Below are positions 1-5,695 of a stretch of 5,695 nucleotides of DNA, in pieces (positions within the stretch are counted from its first letter, which is position 1; the number at the start of each line of letters is the position of its first letter). The notes beneath the pieces were generated by a model that was given only the letters and a program-made list of their open reading frames with translations, did not search any database and was not told the DNA's origin. The translations under genes were made by a program, and so were the position numbers. This stretch comes from Ruminococcus sp. GTDB lineage: Bacteria; Bacillota; Clostridia; Oscillospirales; Acutalibacteraceae. Where the stretch lies: positions 1 through 5,695 of the forward strand of contig JAFVVB010000066.1 in the NCBI GenBank assembly GCA_017502425.1. The letters run 5' to 3'.

Positions 1-29
1 CAGTGTTCAAAGCTTTGGGTATTAACTAA
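1..29 (+). CDS. Possible 3' end of an unidentified upstream gene
   Basis: The reading frame using codons 3-5, 6-8 and onward has no stop until TAA at 27-29 and would encode a C-terminus reading VFKALGIN. Its stop shares the final A with the ATG of the next gene (TAATG), a junction typical of translationally coupled operon neighbours. Only about nine codons are visible, so neither the product nor the reality of the gene can be established. The frame beginning at base 1 is also open, to a TGA at 49-51, and is a less likely alternative because it would overlap the next gene by 23 bp. The frame beginning at base 2 stops at 23-25. Confidence 0.3.
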
Positions 30-721
30 TGGCTTTGTATGCTATCGCTGATTTACACTTGTCGCTTGGCGCTGACAAGCCAATGGATGTATTCAAAGGT
101 TGGCAGGATTATAGCACCAGATTAGAAAAAAACTGGAGAGCTCTTGTTACAGATAACGATACTGTTGTTGTAGCAGGCGATATTTCCTGGGCTATGAAAC
201 TCGAAGAGTGTTTTGAGGATTTTAAATTCCTGAACTCACTACCCGGAAAAAAGATTCTTTTGAAAGGTAACCATGATTATTGGTGGGCTACTAAGAAAAA
301 GATCGATGAATTCATCAGTGCTAATAACTTTGATACTATCAGCATTTTATTCAATAATTCTTTTACAGTTGAAGGATTTACTATCTGCGGTTCTCGTGGA
401 TGGTATTATGATGCCGATACCGAGGCAGATATTAAAGTTATCAACAGAGAAGTTGGAAGACTGAAGTTATCCCTTGATTCTATTAAAGATAACGAAACTA
501 AACCTGTTGTCTTTTTACACTATCCACCAGTATACGGAGACTTAGAGTGTGAAGAAATTATGGATGTACTTATTGAGTATGGTATCAAAGAATGCTATTA
601 TGGTCATCTTCACGGTGCTCATACGCATAAAAACGCTGTTACAGGCATGTATAAAGATATCAATATGCACCTGATATCTACTGATTATGTTGATTTTACG
701 CCTGTTTTGGTGCGAATTTAA
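29..721 (+). CDS. Calcineurin-like metallophosphoesterase (predicted phosphohydrolase, COG1768-like)
   Basis: This 230-aa cytosolic protein is a predicted dinuclear-metal phosphoesterase. It has no signal peptide or membrane segment. The full set of family metal-binding motifs is visible in order: D8-x-H10 in IADLH, G50-D51 in VAGDISW, G80-N81-H82-D83, H164 in FLHYPP, and G192-H193-x-H195 in GHLHG. The GNHD followed by YWW, and GDISWA, resemble the small COG1768-type phosphohydrolases; that assignment is from memory of the family. The substrate is unknown and could be a phosphoprotein, nucleotide or other phosphoester. An in-frame TAA at 23-25 rules out any start much earlier than the ATG at 29. 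There is no good Shine-Dalgarno upstream, but the TAATG overlap with a possible preceding ORF suggests translational coupling. It lies 80 bp upstream of trigger factor on the same strand, and whether it is cotranscribed with it is unclear. Confidence 0.88.
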   Translation: MALYAIADLHLSLGADKPMDVFKGWQDYSTRLEKNWRALVTDNDTVVVAGDISWAMKLEECFEDFKFLNSLPGKKILLKGNHDYWWATKKKIDEFISANNFDTISILFNNSFTVEGFTICGSRGWYYDADTEADIKVINREVGRLKLSLDSIKDNETKPVVFLHYPPVYGDLECEEIMDVLIEYGIKECYYGHLHGAHTHKNAVTGMYKDINMHLISTDYVDFTPVLVRI

Positions 722-724
722 GAA

Positions 725-741
725 ATTATTTACAAAATAAT
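725..741 (+). repeat. Short A+T-only inverted repeat after the phosphoesterase gene
   Basis: ATTATTT (725-731) and AAATAAT (735-741) form a perfect 7-bp inverted repeat around a 3-nt ACA loop, starting four bases after the stop codon. The stem has no G-C pair and is not followed by a clean T-tract, so it is at best a weak terminator. It overlaps the candidate -35 hexamer at 729-734. In DNA this A+T-rich it may be chance. Confidence 0.3.
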
Positions 742-756
742 ATAGTATTTTATATC
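729..756 (+). promoter_or_regulatory. Candidate sigma-A promoter for tig
   Basis: TTTACA at 729-734 (one mismatch to TTGACA) is followed, after a 16-bp spacer, by TATATC at 751-756 (two mismatches to TATAAT). Other -10-like hexamers lie just downstream, TATGAT at 761-766 and TATAGT at 766-771, but without good -35 partners. A start of transcription near 763 would give trigger factor a leader of about 40 nt. The region is so A+T-rich that such matches are expected by chance, so this is a candidate only. Confidence 0.33.
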
Positions 757-769
757 TGATTATGATATA
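751..769 (+). repeat. Operator-like 6-7-6 inverted repeat upstream of tig
   Basis: TATATC (751-756) and GATATA (764-769) are perfect inverted repeats separated by 7 bp. The element overlaps the candidate -10 region of the tig promoter, a position where a repressor site would sit. It does not match CtsR (GGTCAAA heptads) or CIRCE (TTAGCACTC/GAGTGCTAA). The half-sites are short and A+T-rich, so chance is a serious alternative. Confidence 0.2.
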
Positions 770-787
770 GTAATACGAGCGAAAAAT

Positions 788-794
788 GAGGAGG
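788..794 (+). promoter_or_regulatory. Strong Shine-Dalgarno of tig
   Basis: GAGGAGG ends 7 nt before the ATG at 802. It decides the start in favour of 802 over the in-frame ATG at 823 (Met8), which has no SD. The site is close to the maximal anti-SD match, as expected for an abundantly translated chaperone. Confidence 0.85.
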
Positions 795-801
795 AATTCA
801 C

Positions 802-2079
802 ATGAATTTAGTATCATCAAATATGACAGAAACAAACACTTATGAACTTACTATTGCAGTAGAAAAGGAAACTTTTGAGGCAGCTATTTCTAACGTATAT
901 GCTAAGCAGGTTGAGAAAATCAACGTACCTGGTTTCAGAAAAGGTAAAGCGCCTCGCAGCATTATTGAAAAGATGTATGGCGCTGATGTTTTCTATGATG
1001 ACGCTATGCAGGAGTGCTATCCTGCTGCTTTAAGTGATGCAGCTGATGCAGCACAGATTAAAATCGTTACTGTAACTAATGTTGAAGCAGTAGAAGTTTC
1101 TGCTGACGGCTTTACTTTCAAAGCTACATGTATCGTAGAACCTGAAGTAGAAGTTAAAGACTACAAGGGCATCGAAATTGCTAAGAAATCTACTGATGTA
1201 ACTGAAGAGTTAATTACTGAAGAAATCGATAGAGTAAGAGAGAGAAACAGCCGTATGGTCACAGTTGAGGACAGAGCTGCTGAGATGGGCGATACAGCTG
1301 TTATTGATTTCGAAGGTTTTGTTGACGGTGTTGCTTTTGAAGGCGGTAAGGCTGAAAATTTCAACCTCGAACTTGGTAGTGGAAACTTCATTCCTGGTTT
1401 TGAAGAGCAGATTGTTGGTCATAATACTGACGAAGAGTTTTCTATCAACGTTACTTTCCCTGAAGAGTATCATTCTGAAGAGCTCAAGGGTAAAGAGTCT
1501 GAATTTAAAATCAAATTACATGAAATCAAGAAAAAAGAATTGCCAGAGCTTGATGATGAGTTCGTTAAAGACGTAAGCGAGAAAGATACTCTCGATGAGT
1601 ATAAAGAAGAAATCAAAGAAACTATTGCTAAGAGACTTGAAGACGAAGCACAGAAAGATATCGATGATCAGCTCGTTGAAAAGTTACTTGAAAAGGTTGA
1701 GGGTGATATTCCTGAGGCTATGTATGACAATGAAGTTTCTCAGATGCTCAGAGAGTTTGATATGAGACTTCGTTCACAGGGTATGGATATGAACACATAT
1801 CTCCAGTACACAGGTATGAATCCAGAGTCTGTTAAAGAAATGTACCTCCCTGAAGCTCAGAAGCGTGTTAAGATGAGACTTGCTTTAGAAAAAATCGCTA
1901 AAGTTGAAGATATTAAACCAACAGAAGAAGAATTAAACGCTGAGTATGAGAGACTTGCTCAGGGTTATCAGATGGAAGTTGAAAAGGTTAAAGAAGTACT
2001 TCCTGTTGATGCTATTACTCAGGATCTCGCTGTTGAAATGGCAATGAAATTTGTTAAGGACAACGCAAAGATTAAATAA
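802..2079 (+). CDS. tig: Trigger factor, ribosome-associated chaperone and peptidyl-prolyl isomerase
   Basis: At 425 aa this is close to the usual length of trigger factor (about 430). It docks at the ribosome exit tunnel beside protein L23 and shields nascent chains. Three domains are visible. The N-terminal ribosome-binding domain (about 1-115) carries the signature loop GFRKGKAPR at 44-52. An FKBP-type prolyl isomerase domain (about 160-243) contains the GDTAVIDFEGFVDG segment and the GSGNFIPGFEEQIVG segment at 192-206. A highly charged, mostly helical C-terminal region (about 250-425) forms the substrate-cradling arms. The N-terminus, MNLVSSN, fits family starts and is preceded by a strong SD. 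The gene is intact with no internal stop. It stands 53 bp upstream of clpP, placing a folding chaperone next to the degradation machinery. Confidence 0.97.
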   Translation: MNLVSSNMTETNTYELTIAVEKETFEAAISNVYAKQVEKINVPGFRKGKAPRSIIEKMYGADVFYDDAMQECYPAALSDAADAAQIKIVTVTNVEAVEVSADGFTFKATCIVEPEVEVKDYKGIEIAKKSTDVTEELITEEIDRVRERNSRMVTVEDRAAEMGDTAVIDFEGFVDGVAFEGGKAENFNLELGSGNFIPGFEEQIVGHNTDEEFSINVTFPEEYHSEELKGKESEFKIKLHEIKKKELPELDDEFVKDVSEKDTLDEYKEEIKETIAKRLEDEAQKDIDDQLVEKLLEKVEGDIPEAMYDNEVSQMLREFDMRLRSQGMDMNTYLQYTGMNPESVKEMYLPEAQKRVKMRLALEKIAKVEDIKPTEEELNAEYERLAQGYQMEVEKVKEVLPVDAITQDLAVEMAMKFVKDNAKIK

Positions 2080-2092
2080 TTTAAAATTGTCC

Positions 2093-2098
2093 TATAAT
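2093..2098 (+). promoter_or_regulatory. Possible -10 box of an internal clpP promoter
   Basis: A perfect TATAAT sits in the tig-clpP gap, 34 bp before the clpP ATG, which would give a leader of about 30 nt. No good -35 is found 16-18 bp upstream (GATTAA at the 17-bp spacing), and the TG at 2088-2089 is not correctly placed for an extended -10. It may therefore be a weak or activator-dependent promoter, or chance in A+T-rich DNA. No terminator lies between tig and clpP, so readthrough from tig is also possible. Confidence 0.3.
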
Positions 2099-2132
2099 TT
2101 ATATCATAGATTATCTGAAAGGAGATATTAAT

Positions 2133-2714
2133 ATGAGTACTATGCCTTATGTAGTAGAGCAAACAAGCAGAGGTGAACGCTCATACGATATTTTTTCCCG
2201 TCTGCTTAATGACAGAATCATTATGCTCAATGAGGAAGTAAACAGCACTACCGCTAGTTTAGTAGTTGCACAGCTTTTATATCTTGAAGGTCAGGATCCT
2301 AACAAAGATATTAGCCTCTATATTAACAGCCCTGGCGGTTCTGTTACTGATGGGTTAGCCATTTATGATACTATGCAGTATATCAAGTGTGACGTTTCTA
2401 CTATCTGTATGGGTATGGCTGCTTCTATGGGTGCGTTTTTACTTGCTGCGGGCACTAAGGGAAAGAGATACGCTCTCCCTAACAGTGATATTATGATTCA
2501 CCAGCCATCAGGCGGTGCTAAAGGTCAGGCAACTGATATCGAAATTCACACTAAACATATACTCCACACAAAGAAAAAGCTTAACGAGATTTTATCTATG
2601 AATACAGGTCAGCCTTTTGACGTAATTGCGGCTGATACTGAACGTGATAATTTTATGACTGCTCAGCAGGCTTTAGAGTACGGACTTATCGATAAAGTAA
2701 TTGAAAAGAGATAA
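2133..2714 (+). CDS. clpP: ATP-dependent Clp protease, proteolytic subunit ClpP
   Basis: This 193-aa cytosolic serine peptidase assembles into a two-ring, 14-subunit barrel that degrades polypeptides unfolded by ClpX or another Clp ATPase. The catalytic triad is complete: Ser98 in MGMAASMGA, His123 in MIHQP and Asp172 in ERDNF. The numbering coincides with that of B. subtilis ClpP. The oxyanion-region motif INSPGGSV is at 65-71. The N-terminus, with PYVVEQT then RGERSYDI, matches the family without a long propeptide, supporting the ATG at 2133 over the in-frame ATG at 2142 (Met4). An AAAGGAG SD lies at 2118-2124, 8 nt before the start. The gene is intact and is followed 21 bp later by its partner clpX, so the two are very likely one transcript. 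No CtsR box is visible upstream. Confidence 0.98.
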   Translation: MSTMPYVVEQTSRGERSYDIFSRLLNDRIIMLNEEVNSTTASLVVAQLLYLEGQDPNKDISLYINSPGGSVTDGLAIYDTMQYIKCDVSTICMGMAASMGAFLLAAGTKGKRYALPNSDIMIHQPSGGAKGQATDIEIHTKHILHTKKKLNEILSMNTGQPFDVIAADTERDNFMTAQQALEYGLIDKVIEKR

Positions 2715-2735
2715 GTTAGTTTTAAGGAGATAGAG

Positions 2736-4049
2736 ATGTCAGGAAAGATAAACGAGGGTAACGTACATTGTTCGTTCTGTGGCAAACCACAGGAAATGGT
2801 TGGAAGAATTATCGCCGGTGAAGGTGTATATATCTGTGATCAGTGTGTGGACTTATGTATGTCTATTCTCGAAGATGGTGACTACAATCAAATGGAATCA
2901 AAGCCAGAAAATAGCAATATGCCTGTGCTTTTGAAGCCAATTGAGATAAAAGCTATTCTTGATGAGTATGTTATAGGTCAGGATGATGCTAAAAAAACTC
3001 TCGCAGTAGCTGTATATAACCATTATAAAAGAGTTTTTAACAATGACGATAATGTTGAATTTGCTAAGAGTAATGTATTAATGCTAGGACCTACTGGTGT
3101 TGGTAAAACACTATTAGCTCAGACATTAGCTAAAGCGCTCGACGTACCTTTTGCTATTGCTGATGCCACTACATTAACAGAAGCCGGATATGTAGGTGAA
3201 GACGTTGAAAACATCTTGCTTAAACTTATTCAGGCTGCTGATTTTGATATCGAAAAAGCTGAACGTGGAATTATCTATATCGATGAAATCGATAAGATTG
3301 CTCGTAAATCTGAGAATCCGTCTATTACACGTGATGTAAGCGGTGAAGGGGTACAGCAAGCTTTACTCAAAATTGTAGAGGGCACTGTTTCTAACGTTCC
3401 GCCACAGGGCGGAAGAAAGCATCCACAGCAGGAATTTTTACAGATAGATACTAAAAATATTCTATTTATCTGTGGAGGAGCTTTTGATGGTTTAGAAAAG
3501 ATCGTTACTAAACGTCTTGGTTCATCGACTCTTGGTTTTGAATCTGTAATACAAGATAAGGTTGAGCTTGATCAAACCGCATGGATGAAAGATGTTGTTG
3601 CTCATGATTTGGTTAAATACGGCATTATTCCTGAACTCATCGGTAGATTGCCTGTAATCACTGCATTATCAGGCCTTGATATTGATTCTATGGTCAAGAT
3701 ACTTACGGTGCCTAAGAATTCGATAATTGCACAGTATAAGCACTTGTTTTCACTGGATGGTGTCGAACTCTTATTCGAGGAAGAAGCACTTGTTGCTATT
3801 GCGAATCTTGCTAAAGAGCAGAAAACCGGTGCACGTGGTATAAGAGGTATCATGGAATCTTTACTCAAAGATCTCATGTTCGAAACTCCTAGTGACATAA
3901 CTATTGAAAAGATTATTATCAAGAAAGAGACTGTCACTGATGGTGCTTTAGCTGAAATTATCAGAAACGATAAGAAATCTCAAATTTCAATTGATATTGA
4001 TATATCTGATAATAAATCACTTGATCATACTAAAAATAACGCATCTTGA
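2736..4049 (+). CDS. clpX: ATP-dependent Clp protease, ATP-binding subunit ClpX
   Basis: This 437-aa AAA+ unfoldase forms a hexamer that recognises substrates, unfolds them with ATP and threads them into ClpP. Visible parts in order are: a C4 zinc-binding domain (C12, C15, C34, C37); Walker A GPTGVGKT at 118-125; the pore-1 loop GYVG at 151-154; Walker B ending in DEID with Glu184; the RKH loop at 227-229; the ClpP-docking tripeptide as LGF at 266-268, where B. subtilis and E. coli have IGF; the GRLPV arginine-finger box at 303-307; and sensor-2 GARGIR at 365-370. The C-terminus beyond about residue 411 is polar and probably a disordered tail. The start at 2736 has an AAGGAG SD at 2724-2729, and the zinc finger falls where expected. 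A strong terminator follows 14 bp after the stop. Confidence 0.98.
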   Translation: MSGKINEGNVHCSFCGKPQEMVGRIIAGEGVYICDQCVDLCMSILEDGDYNQMESKPENSNMPVLLKPIEIKAILDEYVIGQDDAKKTLAVAVYNHYKRVFNNDDNVEFAKSNVLMLGPTGVGKTLLAQTLAKALDVPFAIADATTLTEAGYVGEDVENILLKLIQAADFDIEKAERGIIYIDEIDKIARKSENPSITRDVSGEGVQQALLKIVEGTVSNVPPQGGRKHPQQEFLQIDTKNILFICGGAFDGLEKIVTKRLGSSTLGFESVIQDKVELDQTAWMKDVVAHDLVKYGIIPELIGRLPVITALSGLDIDSMVKILTVPKNSIIAQYKHLFSLDGVELLFEEEALVAIANLAKEQKTGARGIRGIMESLLKDLMFETPSDITIEKIIIKKETVTDGALAEIIRNDKKSQISIDIDISDNKSLDHTKNNAS

Positions 4050-4063
4050 TTTTTATAAAACTT

Positions 4064-4103
4064 AAAGCTGTATGTCATGATGTGATTGACATACAGCTTT
4101 TTT
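4064..4103 (+). terminator. Rho-independent terminator after clpX
   Basis: The arms 4064-4077 and 4087-4100 are perfectly complementary over 14 bp (AAAGCTGTATGTCA and its reverse complement), with a 9-nt loop at 4078-4086. The descending arm runs into six T residues at 4098-4103. The position, just after the clpX stop at 4049, fits the end of a tig/clpP-clpX transcript. The structure ends only 13 bp before lon, so it may also act as an attenuator for lon expression. Confidence 0.92.
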
Positions 4104-4105
4104 AT

Positions 4106-4111
4106 AGGTGA
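4106..4111 (+). promoter_or_regulatory. Weak Shine-Dalgarno of lon next to the terminator stem
   Basis: AGGTGA ends 5 nt before the lon ATG and has one mismatch to AGGAGA-type sites. It begins six bases after the terminator's descending arm. It is weaker than the sites of tig, clpP and clpX, so lon is probably translated less efficiently. Confidence 0.55.
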
Positions 4112-4116
4112 CAATT

Positions 4117-5695
4117 ATGCCAGAATCTACACAAGCAAAATTTAATATTCCTGTTCTGCCTCTCAGGGGACTGGTTGTTTTTCCTAAGATGATGTTGCAT
4201 TTTGATGTAGGCAGAAAAAAGTCTATTGATGCTATCACTAAGGCTATGAATGATAATCAGTTGATTTTCCTTACTGCGCAGAGAGATGCCTCTATCGGTG
4301 ACCCTAGTATTGACGATTTATACAAAGTAGGTGTTGTTACTAAAATCATTCAGGTTTTAAAACAGCCGGATGATATTACACGAGTAGTTGTTGAGGGTCA
4401 ATACAGGGCTAAAATTATGGCTGAAAACGAGTGTGAAGGACATTTAGAAGCTTTAATTTCGCCTATTACAGAGAAAAAGCATCCTAATACCGCTCGAGAT
4501 CTGGCATTAGTAAGACTTTTAAAAGAAACTTTTGAGAGTTATATGGAATTAACTCCGAAACTGCCTACTGATATACTATTCAAAATTGGAATGACCACTA
4601 ATGCTGGAGAGCTTGCAGACTACGTGGCATCTAATGTTGTTCTCGATTATTCTATAAAGCAGAGCATACTCGAAACAATTAATGTTTCAGATAGATTAGA
4701 ATCTTTAGTTGATGTTTTACAGAATGAAATTTATATACTCGATATTGAACAAGAGATACTTGATAAATCAAAACAACGTATTGATCAATCTCAACGAGAG
4801 TATTACTTAAGAGAACAATTAAAGACAATTGAAGAAGAACTGGGTCAGGATGATTCTCCTGAATTCGAAGCATCTAAACTCAGAGAAAAGGTTTTAGAAC
4901 TCAAGCTGTCTGAAGATAATGAAAAAGCACTTTTAAAAGAGTGTTCAAAACTTGAGAAAACTCCTTATGGTAGTAATGAAGCTTCCGTTATACGTACATA
5001 TATTGATACTTGTTTAGAATTACCATGGAATGTATCTACTGATGAGAAAATCGAACTTTCTAAAGTAAGAAAATCTCTTGATAAAAAGCATTATGGTTTA
5101 AATAAGGTTAAAGAGAGAATCGTAGAACAGCTTGCTGTACGTAAGCTTACTGATAAGGCGAAAGGTCAGATAATATGTTTAGTCGGACCTCCGGGAGTAG
5201 GTAAAACATCTATCGCTCATAGTATAGCTGATGCTATCAATAGAAAAAGTGAAAGAATCGCTTTAGGTGGCGTTAAGGATGAAGCTGAAATCAGAGGTCA
5301 TAGAAGAACATATATCGGTTCTATGCCTGGCAGAATCATCAACGCTATAAAGAAAAGTAAGGTTAATAACCCGCTTCTGATTTTAGACGAAGTTGATAAA
5401 CTATCTAATGACTATAAAGGTGATCCTACGTCAGCATTGCTAGAGGTGCTTGATGCTGAACAGAATCACTCTTTCCAGGATCATTACATTGATATGCCGT
5501 TTGATTTATCAAATGTTATGTTCATCACTACCGCTAACGATTATGATGCTATTCCTGCGCCGTTGAGAGATAGAATGGAAGTAATTGAGATTGATTCATA
5601 CACTCGTCAGGAAAAGTTTTATATCGCTAAAAAGCATCTTGTGAATAAACAACTTGAGTTAAATGGTCTTAGTAAAAAAACGTTTAAAAGAAATG
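4117..5695 (+). CDS. lon: ATP-dependent Lon protease, 5' part (truncated by the window edge)
   Basis: The frame is open from ATG 4117 to the window edge: 526 codons plus one base, of about 770-810 expected. Lon is a cytosolic homohexameric AAA+ protease that degrades misfolded and some regulatory proteins. The N-terminal substrate-binding domain opens with the family motif PVLPLRGLVVFP at 12-23. A helical connector follows, carrying QREYYLREQLKTIEEELG at 226-243. The AAA+ module has LELPW (300-304), HYGLNKVKERI (325-335), Walker A GPPGVGKT at 357-364, the EIRGHRRTYIGSMPG segment at about 391-405, Walker B PLLILDEVDK at 419-428 (Glu425), sensor-1 Asn474 in TTAND, and the DRME box with Arg486 as likely arginine finger. 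The small lid and the Ser-Lys protease domain lie outside the window, so catalytic integrity cannot be judged. The start fits both the family N-terminus and the AGGTGA site. Confidence 0.97.
   Translation, partial: MPESTQAKFNIPVLPLRGLVVFPKMMLHFDVGRKKSIDAITKAMNDNQLIFLTAQRDASIGDPSIDDLYKVGVVTKIIQVLKQPDDITRVVVEGQYRAKIMAENECEGHLEALISPITEKKHPNTARDLALVRLLKETFESYMELTPKLPTDILFKIGMTTNAGELADYVASNVVLDYSIKQSILETINVSDRLESLVDVLQNEIYILDIEQEILDKSKQRIDQSQREYYLREQLKTIEEELGQDDSPEFEASKLREKVLELKLSEDNEKALLKECSKLEKTPYGSNEASVIRTYIDTCLELPWNVSTDEKIELSKVRKSLDKKHYGLNKVKERIVEQLAVRKLTDKAKGQIICLVGPPGVGKTSIAHSIADAINRKSERIALGGVKDEAEIRGHRRTYIGSMPGRIINAIKKSKVNNPLLILDEVDKLSNDYKGDPTSALLEVLDAEQNHSFQDHYIDMPFDLSNVMFITTANDYDAIPAPLRDRMEVIEIDSYTRQEKFYIAKKHLVNKQLELNGLSKKTFKRN

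Noticed and set aside
542..835. Minus-strand open frame of 97 codons across the phosphoesterase 3' end and the tig leader
   Set aside because: It overlaps a well-supported gene, has no family resemblance and a composition typical of an antisense shadow.
1013..1021. GAGTGCTAT in tig resembling a CIRCE half-site
   Set aside because: It is inside the coding sequence, has no TTAGCACTC partner at the required spacing and is imperfect.
1161..1576. Several overlapping open frames on both strands inside tig
   Set aside because: All lie within the clearly conserved trigger factor coding sequence and look like low-complexity shadow translations.
2076..2101. 8-bp direct repeat ATAATTTA at 2076-2083 and 2094-2101 around the end of tig
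   Set aside because: It is A+T-only, short and partly inside the coding end. It is expected by chance in this composition.
2617..2627. TTTGACG in clpP resembling a CtsR heptad
   Set aside because: It is a single imperfect heptad inside the gene without a tandem partner.
3174..3937. Two minus-strand open frames inside clpX
   Set aside because: They are antisense to conserved AAA+ motifs and have no recognisable domain.
4679..4873. Minus-strand open frame of 64 codons inside lon
   Set aside because: It is antisense to the conserved helical connector of Lon. The plus-strand frame is open throughout and matches the family.
1..5695. A novel defence, mobile or otherwise undescribed system
   Set aside because: Every substantial reading frame is a known housekeeping family. 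No transposase, integrase, direct-repeat array, tRNA, attachment site or composition break was seen.

Overview
This window is an ordinary housekeeping protein-quality-control locus from a low-GC Gram-positive anaerobe, most likely a clostridial member of the Bacillota (Oscillospiraceae/Ruminococcaceae-like). That placement is an inference. It rests on the A+T-rich sequence, strong purine-rich Shine-Dalgarno sites, an intrinsic terminator with a T-tract, the gene order tig-clpP-clpX-lon, and a ClpP whose catalytic residue numbers match the Bacillus subtilis enzyme. I cannot name a genus.

All five recognised genes lie on the + strand. (1) 29-721: a small metallophosphoesterase of the calcineurin-like fold, whose start overlaps the stop of a possible upstream gene in a TAATG arrangement. 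(2) 722-801: an 80-bp A+T-rich gap with a possible promoter, two short inverted repeats and a strong SD. (3) 802-2079: trigger factor. (4) 2080-2132: a 53-bp gap with a perfect TATAAT hexamer and an SD. (5) 2133-2714: ClpP peptidase. (6) 2736-4049: ClpX unfoldase, 21 bp after clpP and almost certainly cotranscribed with it. (7) 4064-4103: a strong intrinsic terminator with a 14-bp perfect stem and T6. (8) 4117 to the window edge: Lon protease, 5'-complete but cut off in the AAA+ module before the protease domain. The longest non-coding stretch is 80 bp, so there is no gene-free region over 300 bases.

The genes form a folding-or-degradation unit. Trigger factor meets nascent chains at the ribosome exit tunnel. 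ClpX unfolds tagged or specific substrates and feeds them to the ClpP barrel, and Lon independently degrades misfolded and regulatory proteins. The role of the phosphoesterase is unknown.

I found no mobile element, CRISPR array, RNA gene, frameshift or novel system. The points most worth a second look are regulatory. The terminator ends 16 bp before the lon start codon, which leaves no room for a downstream lon promoter. There are no recognisable CtsR or CIRCE operators at any of the heat-shock-type genes.
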